Assembly: GCF_003253485.1 (NCBI RefSeq)
Contig: NZ_QKTX01000003.1
Coordinates: forward strand, 124,001 to 188,000
Origin: Algoriphagus aquaeductus
GTDB taxonomy: Bacteria; Bacteroidota; Bacteroidia; Cytophagales; Cyclobacteriaceae
DNA: 64,000 nucleotides
Direction: 5' to 3'
Under the pieces are notes generated by a model, which was not told where the DNA came from, did no database searches, and saw only the letters and a program-made list of their open reading frames with translations. The translations under genes and the position numbers were made by a program. How positions within the stretch are numbered: the first letter of the stretch is position 1; each line of letters opens with the position of its first letter. Below are positions 17,771 through 27,903 of this stretch, piece after piece.

Positions 17771-17911
17771 TGGGGAATGGATTGGTTTGAACGCTTTGGA
17801 AAGCGCAAAGGTAGGAAAAATGAGCAAGCTGGAAACCTTTGGGGTTTTGGAAACCTCAAAGGTTTTGAAAAGTTGGTTGAATTTAATTTGAAGGGCAGAT
17901 TCAGATCAAAC

Positions 17912-18265
17912 TCATATCCCCTCTCCAAAAGTCAAGAGGTTGTGGTCCGGATCGAGGAGTGAAAATTCCTTCTGACCCCAGGGTTTGGTTTGAAGTGGGC
18001 CATTGGGATGGATAGCCACTCCTTTGTCCAAAAAGTCTTGGTAAACCAGCTCGATCTGACTCACCCGGATATATACCTGTCCGTAATTTTCCATGGGATT
18101 GAGCTCGGCAAACTCAAAGAAGTGAAGTTCAATGCCTTCTTTTCGAATTATTAAATAGCCGGGAAAGTCTGATTTGCCAAATTCCGAGAAACCCAGCTTA
18201 TGGTAAAATTCCTTAGTGGCTGATTTGTCCCGCATGGGGAGCTTGGGGGCGATGGAGGTGAGCAT
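17912..18265 (-). CDS. VOC-fold protein (glyoxalase/bleomycin-resistance type)
   Basis: A 117-residue protein with two beta-alpha-beta-beta-beta units: APKLPMRDKSATKEFYHKLGF starts the first (residues 6-26), and GQVYIRVSQIELVYQDF with KEFSLLDPDHNLLTFGE forms the second. The closest pattern is the bleomycin-resistance branch of the vicinal-oxygen-chelate family. The substrate is unknown. The gene sits between purN and purH on the same strand, but no link to purine synthesis is evident. Confidence 0.8.
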   Translation of the reverse strand: MLTSIAPKLPMRDKSATKEFYHKLGFSEFGKSDFPGYLIIRKEGIELHFFEFAELNPMENYGQVYIRVSQIELVYQDFLDKGVAIHPNGPLQTKPWGQKEFSLLDPDHNLLTFGEGI

Positions 18266-18388
18266 GTTGATCGGAATTAAGGGGATTTTGGGTGTTCAAA
18301 AATTTTACTTTCTGGAAAGTAATGAGCGTCAGGGAAGTTTATATAGCTACCAACATCTAACCTCCAATCCTCCCTACATCCAAACTTC

Positions 18389-18952
18389 CTAACTCCCCAA
18401 CAAACTTCCAATCACCTCTGGAAAATACCGATGCTCCAAGGCGTGTACTTTTTGAGCAATAGAGTCAGGCGTGTCTTCTGGGGTCACAGAAGTAGCCGCC
18501 TGAAAGATGATTTTTCCCTCATCGTAATGCTCATTGACCAAGTGAATGGTAATGCCGGTTTCCGTGTCTCCTGCAGCCTTCACCGCTTCATGCACATGAT
18601 GCCCATACATTCCTTTTCCTCCATATTTCGGCAAAAGTGCCGGGTGAATATTGACCATTCGGTTGGGAAAAGCACGGATTAACTCTTCCGGTATTTTGAG
18701 TAGAAAACCTGCCAAAATCACCCAATCGATCTTTTCTTCCTGGAGCTTGGCCAAAAGGACTCCAGCATCCATTTCCTTGCGTGTGAAAGTGAAAGTTGGG
18801 ACCCCGAATTTTTTGGCACGCTCCAGGACGAAGGCATCAGCTTTATTAGAAGCAATTAGCGCAATCTCTGCTTTGGCGGAACCCTGAAAATGGGCCATGA
18901 TTTTTTCGGCATTGGAGCCGCTACCGGAGGCGAGGATGGCGAGTTTGATCAT
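18389..18952 (-). CDS. purN: Phosphoribosylglycinamide formyltransferase
   Basis: A 187-residue GAR transformylase that uses 10-formyl-THF in de novo purine synthesis. It shows the N-terminal phosphate loop LAILASGSGSNAEKI (4-18), the catalytic block MVNIHPALLPKYGGKGMYG (about 98-116) with the Asn-His pair, and ETGITIHLVNEHYDEGKII, where the catalytic Asp occurs. The length is normal. It lies upstream of the VOC gene and purH on the same strand and is probably expressed with them. Confidence 0.95.
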   Translation of the reverse strand: MIKLAILASGSGSNAEKIMAHFQGSAKAEIALIASNKADAFVLERAKKFGVPTFTFTRKEMDAGVLLAKLQEEKIDWVILAGFLLKIPEELIRAFPNRMVNIHPALLPKYGGKGMYGHHVHEAVKAAGDTETGITIHLVNEHYDEGKIIFQAATSVTPEDTPDSIAQKVHALEHRYFPEVIGSLLGS

Positions 18953-19202
18953 TTTTTAAGAGGCAAGAAGCTAGATGCAAGAGTCTAAACAAGTATCAAG
19001 ACACAAGTATCAAGATTTTAGTGTCAAGGATCAAGAAGTAAGGATCAGGAGTTTTGAACCAAGATACTTGAGGCAAGAAGCCATAAACCAGATTTTAATG
19101 TCAAGACTTTGATAGGATATTACCAATTTCCCTTGGCTAAAGTCTTGTTTCTAAGGTCTTAAGTCTTGCTTCTTGGGTCTAGCGTCTTATGTCTCCAATC
19201 AC
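18953..19202. repeat. Degenerate CAAGTATCAAGA-type repeat region
   Basis: An intergenic stretch rich in CAAGA/TCTTG words. It includes an exact-length tandem pair of 14-base units ACAAGTATCAAGA(C/T) at 18989-19016. The left half carries AAGACTT-type words and the right half AAGTCTTG/CTTCTTGGGTCT words, so the two halves can pair as a loose inverted repeat. No gene is visible. Confidence 0.6.
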
Positions 19203-19634
19203 CTACTCTTCCCCCTCCTTCAGATCATAGTTTACCATCCAGCCAATGCCGAATTGGTCTTCAAAACTACCAAAATAGGCTCCCCAGAAGGTTTTTTGGT
19301 ACTCCATCTCGATTTTCCCTCCGGCTGACAGTCCCTTGAACAGTCGATCCCCTTCGGATTTAGAGTCTGCATTGATGGAGATGTAGTTGTGATTGCCTTT
19401 TTTCCAAACCTGTCCCATGCTGGGGCTGGTATCAGAGGCCATGATTTTGACTTCATTGCTGATTTTCAGGGAAATATGCATTACCCGTTTTTTTTCCTCT
19501 TCAGGGAGATTCATTCCCGGAGCTTCGCCAAAATAACTGATTCCGCCCTCGAATTCTCCACCGAGTACAGATTGATAAAAGGTCATGGCTTCTTCGGCTT
19601 TTCCGTCGAAGTTGAGGTAAGGATAAAGATTCAT
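19203..19634 (-). CDS. PhnB-like VOC protein
   Basis: A 143-residue protein starting MNLYPYLNFDGKAEEAMTFY, with VLGGEF, a C-terminal WGAYFGSFEDQFGIGWMVNY and the family alternation of strands. These are hallmarks of the PhnB/3-demethylubiquinone-methyltransferase-like VOC group. Despite the family name, no methyltransferase activity should be assumed. It is followed upstream (5 bases from the neighbouring stop) by two small membrane-protein genes on the same strand. Confidence 0.85.
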   Translation of the reverse strand: MNLYPYLNFDGKAEEAMTFYQSVLGGEFEGGISYFGEAPGMNLPEEEKKRVMHISLKISNEVKIMASDTSPSMGQVWKKGNHNYISINADSKSEGDRLFKGLSAGGKIEMEYQKTFWGAYFGSFEDQFGIGWMVNYDLKEGEE

Positions 19635-19639
19635 AGTGC

Positions 19640-20290
19640 TTATGGGGTTGGTTTATATTTTTTTGAATGAAATGAAATCAGGGGAGAAATCAATAAGGTG
19701 GGCAATAACCAAAGTGCCCACACGGGGAACCAATCCGGAAGTTCACGAAGATTGACCACCAAAAAAGCAGTAGAAGATGCGATAAAACCTCCACCCAGCC
19801 GCTGCAGGTGCTTTCTCAGGTAGGCTTTTTTGTCCAATTGTTGTCCTTTTGAATTTTTGAAATCCTGCATGACCATCAGCAGGCCAATGCTGGCAAATAC
19901 AAGGTAAACAATCCCGAAATTATTTCCATTCAGAATACCTACAGTGCCTAGGTAACCTAAAGACAGTCCGGAGCAAACCATCCCAAGCTGAAGTAACCGG
20001 TCCAGTGGCTGATTGGCAATCGGATTTTTGGAGGAAATGGTTCTTGCTCCTGTGCCCACTAAATAGACCGTGAAAACGCCGACCATAAACAAGAAGGAGT
20101 TGGGGTGTAGGATGGCCATAATCAAGGAAGTGATACCGGCGAGAAGCATTCCCGGGATAAACATTTTGCCTAAAATGGCATGCGCTCTTGTGCCTTTTCT
20201 CAAGATAAAGATCAGAATCCCGCAAACAAGTCCGATTGTTCCACCTAAAATATGGAGTGCCAAAAGTATGTTGAAAAATATTTCGGTCAT
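19640..20290 (-). CDS. Multi-pass membrane protein, DUF2306-like
   Basis: A 216-residue protein with about six to seven hydrophobic helices. The N-terminal segment LHILGGTIGLVCGILIFI and the following ...RKGTRAHAILGKMF resemble the DUF2306 membrane family, with a His in helix 1 and the H-x-x-L-G motif. Function unknown. Its start overlaps the stop of the upstream membrane-protein gene by 4 bases (ATGA), and the PhnB-like gene follows after 5 bases, so the three form an operon. Confidence 0.65.
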   Translation of the reverse strand: MTEIFFNILLALHILGGTIGLVCGILIFILRKGTRAHAILGKMFIPGMLLAGITSLIMAILHPNSFLFMVGVFTVYLVGTGARTISSKNPIANQPLDRLLQLGMVCSGLSLGYLGTVGILNGNNFGIVYLVFASIGLLMVMQDFKNSKGQQLDKKAYLRKHLQRLGGGFIASSTAFLVVNLRELPDWFPVWALWLLPTLLISPLISFHSKKYKPTP

Positions 20291-20889
20291 TTTGATAAGG
20301 AGTGGGTTGCTTTACGAAAGTAATATCTATCCACCCGAAATGCCAAAATACCTAATAACACCCCGATTCCGGATAGGACAAATCCCAAAACCAGACTCTG
20401 AAAGGAAAACCAAACCGCCACAAATTGCATGGCAAGTCCTACCAACCAAACCAAATGTCCAAGTTTGCTTTTACCTTTTGAGATGGCCGTGGTCGAATAC
20501 ATCATCGTCTCATTGAACAGGGGAAGGAAAAACGGACGATACTGCCAAAGCAACAAAAAATTAAGTCCAAGAAGAACACTCAGGACGTAAGGGGTGCCAG
20601 TCCACTTTTGGGAGATAGTCACCACCAAAATGTTGGCGATCATGGGTATGAGCATGATCCCCCCAAGCAACTTGAAGCGAGTGGTCAAAAGCATATATCC
20701 GATCACGATCTGAGATCCGGCGATGAATTGGGCGTAGAGTCCAAGATTGTATTCACTCAGCTGTTCGACCAGGGTGGGTGGTCCTATCCATCCGATAAAC
20801 AAATGACCCGAAAAAAGTTTGACCATTCCCGCACTCCAAAATGTGAAGCCCAAAAATGCCGATAGTGTCTGATGAAAATTGTTGTTCAT
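20287..20889 (-). CDS. DoxX-like four-helix membrane protein
   Basis: About 200 residues from the ATG at 20889 (an ATG seven codons earlier, at 20910, is also possible). Hydrophobic helices lie near residues 10-28, 50-70, 75-95 and 100-120, with two more near the C-terminus. The early FTFWSAGMVKLFSG motif resembles DoxX-type proteins. The role is unknown. It overlaps the next gene by 4 bases. Confidence 0.6.
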   Translation of the reverse strand: MNNNFHQTLSAFLGFTFWSAGMVKLFSGHLFIGWIGPPTLVEQLSEYNLGLYAQFIAGSQIVIGYMLLTTRFKLLGGIMLIPMIANILVVTISQKWTGTPYVLSVLLGLNFLLLWQYRPFFLPLFNETMMYSTTAISKGKSKLGHLVWLVGLAMQFVAVWFSFQSLVLGFVLSGIGVLLGILAFRVDRYYFRKATHSLSK

Positions 20890-21071
20890 TTGGTTTACAA
20901 AAAGAAACAATTTTGGGATTAATTTGTCTTTTTTCCTTCAAAAAAGCAGGTTTAAAAACAAATCTCTGGTTTTTAACCCGCAAATGATTTAGTTTAATTT
21001 CCCTTTAGCAGGTTTATCACAATCCCGGGTATGAAGTCATCATATCTTTAGTTTTTTAACCAATTTATAAC

Positions 21072-24000
21072 ATGAGTATTTCTCATCAAGCTGATAAAAG
21101 GCCGGAAAGGACTCCGGGTTTTCCGGTGGAGCTTTTGCCCCAACGTGAATTTGATCAGCTGACCGAATTGGCGGCATTGATATGTCAAACACCCATCGCA
21201 ATTATTACCCTTTTTGACGGCAAACGACTTTTTTTCAAGTCCAGTTTAGGATTGTCTTCAAGTGAGGTTTCGGCTACTGATAGTTTGTGTGCCAAAATTA
21301 TTTCCAATCCGAATCAAAGGACTTTAGTCCCCGACCTTAGGGAGGATGAGCAGTTCAAATCACTGAGAGTGGTCACCGGGCAACCTTCGATTGTTTTTTA
21401 CCTTGGTGTTCCTCTTACCGGAGAGGACGGTATTCTTTTGGGGACTCTTTGTGTGATGGATTATCAGCCTCGAACTTTGGAAAAAGCCCAATTGGAGGCA
21501 ATAGATAAGCTGGCGATGCAGGTAGTCAGTTTGATAGAGCATACTCGAGACAAACTTCTGCTTCAATCGGCCAAGCAGGAGTTGGTGCGGGAGCACATGA
21601 GGCTTCAGAATATCATAGGAGCTACGGAGGTCGGTACTTGGGAATGGCAGGTTAAAACCGGAGACATGGTTTATTCTCCCAGTTGGGCCGAAATGCTTGG
21701 ATATTCATTGGAAGAACTTGGGGCAATTTCCCGAAAGACCCGAAATTTTTTAATTCATCCAGATGATCTTGTTTCTTCTGAAAAAAAACTCAAAGAATAC
21801 CTCACCGGGAATTCCAAAATCTACCAATGCGAAGTGCGGATGAAGCATAAGCAAGGGCAGTGGGTATGGGTGTTGGATCGCGGGCAAGTGATGTCCTGGG
21901 ATGAGGAAGGCTTGCCTGAAGTGATGTTTGGTACCCATACGGACATTACTTTACAGGTTGCCGCAAAGGAACAATTGGCAGTTCGTGAAAAGAAATTCCG
22001 AACGCTGATTGAAAATTCGGATGATGCATTTGCGATTTTGGATCTGAATGGGAAACCCACCTACGTTTCCGCCTCTATTGGCAGAGTGCTGGGATATACC
22101 GAGCAGGAAGCTATGGAGCTTAATCTATTTGAGGTGATTCATCCTGAAGATAAGGAAAAAGTGGCCGAGCATTTTAAATCCGCACTCCAAAAACCTGGGA
22201 TACCTGTCGCAGGGCATACCGGAAGGGTTCGGCATAAAGATGGCAGTTGGCGATGGCTTTCAGCAACTATTACCAGCATGCTGCATGATCCCGTGATCAA
22301 TGGAATCATCGACAATTTCAAAGATGTTACCGAGGAAGTTCTCGCTGAGCAAAAACTCGTTCAGAGTGAGCGTAGGTTTAAGAAGTTGGTACTGGAAGGT
22401 GCCGATTTGGTGACGATCACGGATCTCCATGGAAATTATCATTATCTAAGTCCAAACTATAAAAATTACCTCGGGCCAGACTTCGAGTCATGTCTGGGAA
22501 GAAATGCGTTTGAATTTATTCATCCTGATGATGTGCCTAAGCTCTTAGACGAGTTTGGATTGCTTCTTCAGCAAAAACAGGTCATTTCCAGTCCTTTCAG
22601 GTATGCTCATCATCAGGAAGGTTGGAAATGGGTACGTTCGGTTGCTACCAATCTGCTTGATGACCCCGATATCAATGGAATAGTAGTCAATTCGGTAGAT
22701 ATCAGTGAAACACTCACCATCCAGAATCAGCTAAAAATTGCAAATGAGCGATTTGAATTAGTCCTGAGAGCAGGATCGGAAAGTATCTATGATTTCAATC
22801 CCAATACCAACGAAATATGGTTGAGTGATTCATTCCAGGAGGATTTGGGTATTGATATCAAAACTGAAAAGGAAAATTTTCAAACCATCTACGACAGCCT
22901 TCATCCGGAGGATAGAGATAGAGCTGTGGAGGAATTCCTGATTGCTTTGGCCGATCCTTCCAAGACCATTTGGGAGCGGGAATACCGCTTACGAAAAGGA
23001 GATGGAGAGTACGTGTATATTTTTGACCGATCCATTAGACTCACTGACTTGGAGGGGAGAACTGTGCGGGTCGTCGGAGCAATGAGGGATATTACCAAAG
23101 AGCATATTGCTCTGAAATTGGACGAATACGAAAAGGAGCTCATTGAAAACAGTCTCAATGAAGATGCCAAGGAGAAAGAAATATTCGCACACTACCTCCG
23201 AAGGCTTGAGTCGCTTTTTCCCAAAATGAAAGGCTCCATTGTCAAAATCATCGATGGCAAACTTTCCAATTTTGCCTCTCCCTCTTTGGATCCGGGGTTG
23301 ATTTTCGCTATTCAGGGGCTACCGATTGGCATAGGTCAAGGTTCCTGTGGCACCGCTGCCTATCTCAATCGGAAAGTCCTGGTTCAAAATGTCTTTACCG
23401 ATCCCTATTGGGAGAATTACAGGGAGCTTGCGAAGCAATTTAATATAGGGGCATGTTGGTCTTTTCCTATCCATAACTCAGAGGGGCAGGTGATTGCGAC
23501 CATAGCCAACTATTTTCCGGAAGAAAAGAAGGCTTTTGGGATTGAATTGACTGTTTTGGAACGTGCGCATCGGTTTGTGGGGATTGTCATGGCCAAATTC
23601 AGCTATTTGGAAAAAATCCACAAAGACAATGAACGCTACGAAATCGTCAACAAATCTACCAATGAAGCCATTTTCGACTGGGATGTAAAGCAGGATAAGT
23701 TTACCTGGGGAGATAGTCTTCGTCGTGTTTTTGGGCATGATTTCAAGTCCAAGGCGTTTAAGTTGGAAAATTGGGTGGAGTTGACCCATCCTTCAGATCG
23801 TGGATTGAAAGACAAGGAGTGGGAAAAGTTTATGATTGATCCCAAACAAGACCGCTGGGAAAATCAATTTAGGCTGAGAAGGGCAAACGGAACCTACGCC
23901 TACGTGGAGGAACATGCGTATATGGTCAGGGATCATCGGGGCAACCCTCTCCGGATGGTGGGTGTACTAAGAGACCGGACAGAGCACTATACCACTCAAA

Positions 24001-27000
24001 TCCGCAAAAAATCCGAAGAAAAAATCGCACAGCATTTCAGACAAGATCTCCCTACTGCTCAGGTCTTGCAGGCGGTACTGGACGAGCTTCGAGGAGTAGG
24101 TGGATGGGAGGCCGGAGAAATCTGGATTGTAAACAAAGAGACATCAGGGCTGGTGCTGGAAGCCACTTCCGGCAAGTGGGCGGAGGATGGGCTGTATCAG
24201 AAGGACCCGACGCCTATTGAAACCTTAAGCAGAAGGCAAGGGTTTCCGGGGAAAGTTTGGGAATCCCAGTCCTTGGTTTATTGGAATGATCTGGAAAATG
24301 AGGAGCATTTTTTCAGGAAAAAGTGGGCTTCCCGGTTTGGGCTTAAAGTGGGGGTGGGTCTGCCCTTTTTATATGGCGATCAAATCTTGGGTGTTTGCCT
24401 GATGTTTGGCAAAGATGAGATTCGCGAAAAAAGCTCCCGATTCACCATTCTGCAAGATTTGATTCCATTTGTGGGTGCAGAACTTCGCCGTAAACAGCAG
24501 GAAGAAGAATTACAGCTTTTTTTCAATTATTCTCCGGATATCCTGGCCATCGCTTCTCCTCGGGGATATTTTACCAAGGTGAACCCTGCTTTTTGCAAGC
24601 TTTTGGGCTACACCGAAGAGGAACTTACAACAGTGCCGTTTATCGAGTTTCTTCATCCCGATGATTTGGTCCAAACCACTAATGAATTTAATGAAACCTC
24701 CACCGGGGCTCGCCTTGCAAATAACTTTGTGAATCGGTATCGAACCAAATCAGGGGCTTACCGTCACATTTCCTGGAGTTCTTCGGATGTATTTGGGCCC
24801 AGCCAACAGGTATTTGCCTACGGTCGGGATGTGACCGAATTCAAAAAAATGGAAGAATTGCTTCAAAATGCCTCTCAGGTTTCCCGGGTAGGCGGTTGGG
24901 AGATAGATTTGATCCGAAATATCACGCATTGGTCCAGAGTCACCCGGGAGATCCATGAGCTGGATGAATTTTCTGTCAATGAACTGGATCAGGCGATTAA
25001 TTTTTATCGGGAGGATTTCCGTGCGATGGTCGCAGAAAAAGTTGGTGCAGCGATAGAATGGGGAGAACCTTTTGATTTTGAGGCAGTCATAGTGACCGCC
25101 AAAGGTAATGAGCGATGGGTAAGAGCAATTGGGCATGCAGAGCGTGTTCAAGGAAAAACTCATCGGATTTTTGGATCCATACAGGATATTCATGCCAATA
25201 AGGTTATCGAAGAACGTCTGAGAGGGATTTCTGACAATGTGCCCGGGGCTATTTTTCAATACGTCCTAAAGCCTGATGGTACAGATGCCTTGATCTATGT
25301 CAGCAAGGGATCCCAGTTGATTTGGGGCTTGACTCCGGAGGAATGCATGGAAGACAGCTCAAAAATCTGGTCACAGGTCGCAGGAGGGGGGGATATGTCT
25401 GCCCTTCAGCAGAGTATTTTGGATTCAGCAGCTTCGCTCGAGAAATGGAATTTTGAGTGGAGAATCCTTGCCAAAGACGGTCAGATCCGATGGCATCATG
25501 GGATGGGGACGCCGGTACGAAAATCGGACGGCACCATCATCTGGGATTCTTTGGTCATGGATGTCACGGAGCGGAAGCATCTTGAGTTTCTTCTTGAGCA
25601 ATCGGCCAAAATGGCCAAAATCGGCAGTTGGGAAATCGATGCCCGAACCGAACCCTTCTATCTCAGTTGGTCTAAAACTACCGCGGATATCATTGAAAGT
25701 GAGTTGGATGGGATTGTCCTTTCTGAGGCCATTCATGTGTATTCCAAGGATTCACAGGAGATTGTCAAGCAGGGGATGTACAACCTATTGACCAAAGGTG
25801 CTCCTTTTGATTTAGAACTTCTTTTGACGACCGGAAAAGGAAAACCTAAATGGGTGCGATGTCTTGGACAAGCGCAGCTTTTCGATGGGAAAGTGGTCAG
25901 AGCATTTGGTAGTTTTCAGGATATCCACGACCGCAAATTAGCAGAATTGGAGCTCAAGCGCCTGTTCTATGAAAGAGATTCGATTCTGGAAAGTATCGGT
26001 GACGGCTTTTTTGCTTTGGATAGAAATTGGACAGTGACCTATTGGAATCATCAAGCGGAACTGCTGCTTCATGTGCCTAAGGAGGTCATCATAGGTAAGG
26101 GGCTTTGGGAAGTTTTCAATCAAGAGGAGGATACCCTTTCTTATGCGATGTATCATCAGGCAATGGAAACGGGTGAGACTATTCATTTTGAGGAATTTTA
26201 TGACAAGCTCGATACTTGGTTTTCCATCTCGGCATTTCCTTCTCCGTCTGGTTTGACGGTATATTTCAAAGATATCACCTCAGCCAAACTGGCTGAACAA
26301 ATGATTCGGGAGTCCAATGAGCGGTTTGAAAAAGCGGCTCAAGCGACCAATGATGCGATTTGGGATTATCAAATCGAATCCAATCAGGTCTATTGGGGCA
26401 GGGGATTCCAATCCCTTTTTGGATATGATCTGGATTCCTTGGGGCAAACTTTTGAGGTGATGACGGAATTTATTCATCCTGAGGATCGGGAAAGCGTGAT
26501 CGAAAAGCTGATTAATCACCAAAAGGACTCTTCCAAGCAAAGCTGGAACGATGAATATCGATTTAGAAAAGCAGATGGAGCCTATGCCTTTGTCATCAAC
26601 AGAGCCACCTTCATTCGAAATGAAAAAGGAAGGCTAATCCGGATCATTGGGGCAATTACAGATTTGACAGAGCGAAAAAGACAGGAAGAATCCCTTAAAG
26701 TCCTCAATCAAAACCTGGAGATTCAAGCGAAAGAATTGGCTATTTCCAATGCTGAATTGGAGCAGTTTGCCTACGTAGCATCCCATGATTTGCAGGAACC
26801 GCTCCGGATGGTTTCGAGTTTTCTGAGCCAATTGGAGCGGAAATACCAAAAGCAACTCGATGATAAAGCCAAACAATACATCCGTTTCGCAGTGGATGGA
26901 GCGGTTCGCATGCGGCAAATCATTCTTGATTTGCTGGAGTTTTCCAGAATTGGAAAACATGAGGAGAATCTGGAATGGATTGATATTCCAGAAGTCATTC

Positions 27001-27425
27001 AGGAGGTGTCACAACTTCAGCGAAGTCTGATTGAAGAATCCCAAGGAGAAGTGGTTTATTCAGGATGCGATGGGTTTTTTGGCTATAAAACCCCCACCAT
27101 TCAGCTGCTTCAAAATCTTATTGGGAATGGCCTGAAATACCATCGAAAAGGTATTTCTCCCAAAGTGGAGGTTTCCTGTGTGGATCAGGGTGAATCGTAC
27201 TTGTTTACCGTCAAAGACAATGGGCTGGGGATCAAGGAAGAATATTTTCAGAAGATTTTCGTCATTTTTCAGCGGCTCCATGCCAAAGAGGAGTTTCAGG
27301 GTACCGGGATTGGCTTGGCCATAGTTAAAAAGATAGTGGATAATTTGGGCGGAAAGATCTGGCTTGAGTCAAAATTTGGCGAGGGTACAGTATTTTATTT
27401 TATCTTACCGAAAAAATTAAAATAA
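21072..27425 (+). CDS. Very large soluble PAS/GAF multi-sensor histidine kinase
   Basis: 2117 residues with no transmembrane helix or signal peptide, so it is a cytoplasmic sensor. By eye the order is: GAF (about 20-165), four PAS (180-685), GAF (690-855), PAS (856-985), GAF (988-1145), six PAS (1147-1875), HisKA with the phospho-acceptor in SHDLQEPLRMV (His1905), and HATPase with NLIGNGLKYH, DNGLGI and GTGIGLAIVKKIV. Many PAS units end in the PAC motif D-(I/V)-T-E. The kinase type is the phytochrome-like HWE-unrelated class common in Cytophagales. A single-domain response regulator starts 5 bases after the stop and is the obvious partner. The ligands of the sensor domains are unknown. Confidence 0.93.
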   Translation: MSISHQADKRPERTPGFPVELLPQREFDQLTELAALICQTPIAIITLFDGKRLFFKSSLGLSSSEVSATDSLCAKIISNPNQRTLVPDLREDEQFKSLRVVTGQPSIVFYLGVPLTGEDGILLGTLCVMDYQPRTLEKAQLEAIDKLAMQVVSLIEHTRDKLLLQSAKQELVREHMRLQNIIGATEVGTWEWQVKTGDMVYSPSWAEMLGYSLEELGAISRKTRNFLIHPDDLVSSEKKLKEYLTGNSKIYQCEVRMKHKQGQWVWVLDRGQVMSWDEEGLPEVMFGTHTDITLQVAAKEQLAVREKKFRTLIENSDDAFAILDLNGKPTYVSASIGRVLGYTEQEAMELNLFEVIHPEDKEKVAEHFKSALQKPGIPVAGHTGRVRHKDGSWRWLSATITSMLHDPVINGIIDNFKDVTEEVLAEQKLVQSERRFKKLVLEGADLVTITDLHGNYHYLSPNYKNYLGPDFESCLGRNAFEFIHPDDVPKLLDEFGLLLQQKQVISSPFRYAHHQEGWKWVRSVATNLLDDPDINGIVVNSVDISETLTIQNQLKIANERFELVLRAGSESIYDFNPNTNEIWLSDSFQEDLGIDIKTEKENFQTIYDSLHPEDRDRAVEEFLIALADPSKTIWEREYRLRKGDGEYVYIFDRSIRLTDLEGRTVRVVGAMRDITKEHIALKLDEYEKELIENSLNEDAKEKEIFAHYLRRLESLFPKMKGSIVKIIDGKLSNFASPSLDPGLIFAIQGLPIGIGQGSCGTAAYLNRKVLVQNVFTDPYWENYRELAKQFNIGACWSFPIHNSEGQVIATIANYFPEEKKAFGIELTVLERAHRFVGIVMAKFSYLEKIHKDNERYEIVNKSTNEAIFDWDVKQDKFTWGDSLRRVFGHDFKSKAFKLENWVELTHPSDRGLKDKEWEKFMIDPKQDRWENQFRLRRANGTYAYVEEHAYMVRDHRGNPLRMVGVLRDRTEHYTTQIRKKSEEKIAQHFRQDLPTAQVLQAVLDELRGVGGWEAGEIWIVNKETSGLVLEATSGKWAEDGLYQKDPTPIETLSRRQGFPGKVWESQSLVYWNDLENEEHFFRKKWASRFGLKVGVGLPFLYGDQILGVCLMFGKDEIREKSSRFTILQDLIPFVGAELRRKQQEEELQLFFNYSPDILAIASPRGYFTKVNPAFCKLLGYTEEELTTVPFIEFLHPDDLVQTTNEFNETSTGARLANNFVNRYRTKSGAYRHISWSSSDVFGPSQQVFAYGRDVTEFKKMEELLQNASQVSRVGGWEIDLIRNITHWSRVTREIHELDEFSVNELDQAINFYREDFRAMVAEKVGAAIEWGEPFDFEAVIVTAKGNERWVRAIGHAERVQGKTHRIFGSIQDIHANKVIEERLRGISDNVPGAIFQYVLKPDGTDALIYVSKGSQLIWGLTPEECMEDSSKIWSQVAGGGDMSALQQSILDSAASLEKWNFEWRILAKDGQIRWHHGMGTPVRKSDGTIIWDSLVMDVTERKHLEFLLEQSAKMAKIGSWEIDARTEPFYLSWSKTTADIIESELDGIVLSEAIHVYSKDSQEIVKQGMYNLLTKGAPFDLELLLTTGKGKPKWVRCLGQAQLFDGKVVRAFGSFQDIHDRKLAELELKRLFYERDSILESIGDGFFALDRNWTVTYWNHQAELLLHVPKEVIIGKGLWEVFNQEEDTLSYAMYHQAMETGETIHFEEFYDKLDTWFSISAFPSPSGLTVYFKDITSAKLAEQMIRESNERFEKAAQATNDAIWDYQIESNQVYWGRGFQSLFGYDLDSLGQTFEVMTEFIHPEDRESVIEKLINHQKDSSKQSWNDEYRFRKADGAYAFVINRATFIRNEKGRLIRIIGAITDLTERKRQEESLKVLNQNLEIQAKELAISNAELEQFAYVASHDLQEPLRMVSSFLSQLERKYQKQLDDKAKQYIRFAVDGAVRMRQIILDLLEFSRIGKHEENLEWIDIPEVIQEVSQLQRSLIEESQGEVVYSGCDGFFGYKTPTIQLLQNLIGNGLKYHRKGISPKVEVSCVDQGESYLFTVKDNGLGIKEEYFQKIFVIFQRLHAKEEFQGTGIGLAIVKKIVDNLGGKIWLESKFGEGTVFYFILPKKLK

Positions 27426-27430
27426 TAGCC

Positions 27431-27841
27431 ATGCATATTTTACTGGTTGAGGATAATGAAGGGGATATTTTTCTGTTGACAGAATTGCTGGGTGAGCGAA
27501 AATCTGTTGAAAAAGTAACCGTCGCGAAAAATGGTCAAGAGGGGCTTGATTATATTTTCAATACCCTGGCATCCGAGGATCGGCCCGATCTGGTTCTGTT
27601 GGATATTAATTTGCCGCTTAAAAATGGCCTTGAAGTGTTGAGGGAACTCAAAACCGGAGAGGTTACCCGAAAAATTCCCGTGATTATGTTGACTAGTTCC
27701 AGCTCTCCGGAAGATATTCATCATTCCTATTTTAACTACGCCAATCTCTTTTTGACCAAGCCTTCGGAGATGAATTCCCTGGAAGAGGCCATCGGAGCGA
27801 TTGAGACATTTTGGATGAAAATGGTCCAGCTTCCCAGTTGA
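27431..27841 (+). CDS. Single-domain response regulator (Rcp1-like)
   Basis: A 136-residue receiver domain without an output domain. The acidic pocket is VEDNEGD (6-12), the phospho-acceptor is Asp58 in LVLLDINLP, the Thr/Ser switch is in IMLTSSS and the conserved Lys is in LTKPSE. The N-terminal E-D-N-x-x-D form is typical of Rcp1-type regulators that work with phytochrome-like kinases. It begins 5 bases after the giant kinase and is presumably its phosphorylation target. The output must be through protein-protein contact. Confidence 0.92.
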   Translation: MHILLVEDNEGDIFLLTELLGERKSVEKVTVAKNGQEGLDYIFNTLASEDRPDLVLLDINLPLKNGLEVLRELKTGEVTRKIPVIMLTSSSSPEDIHHSYFNYANLFLTKPSEMNSLEEAIGAIETFWMKMVQLPS

Positions 27842-27903
27842 ATATAGGATCTTGCACTTTTTATAGCCTTCTATTTATCTTTCTGTTCAAAAGCTAATGA
27901 ACT

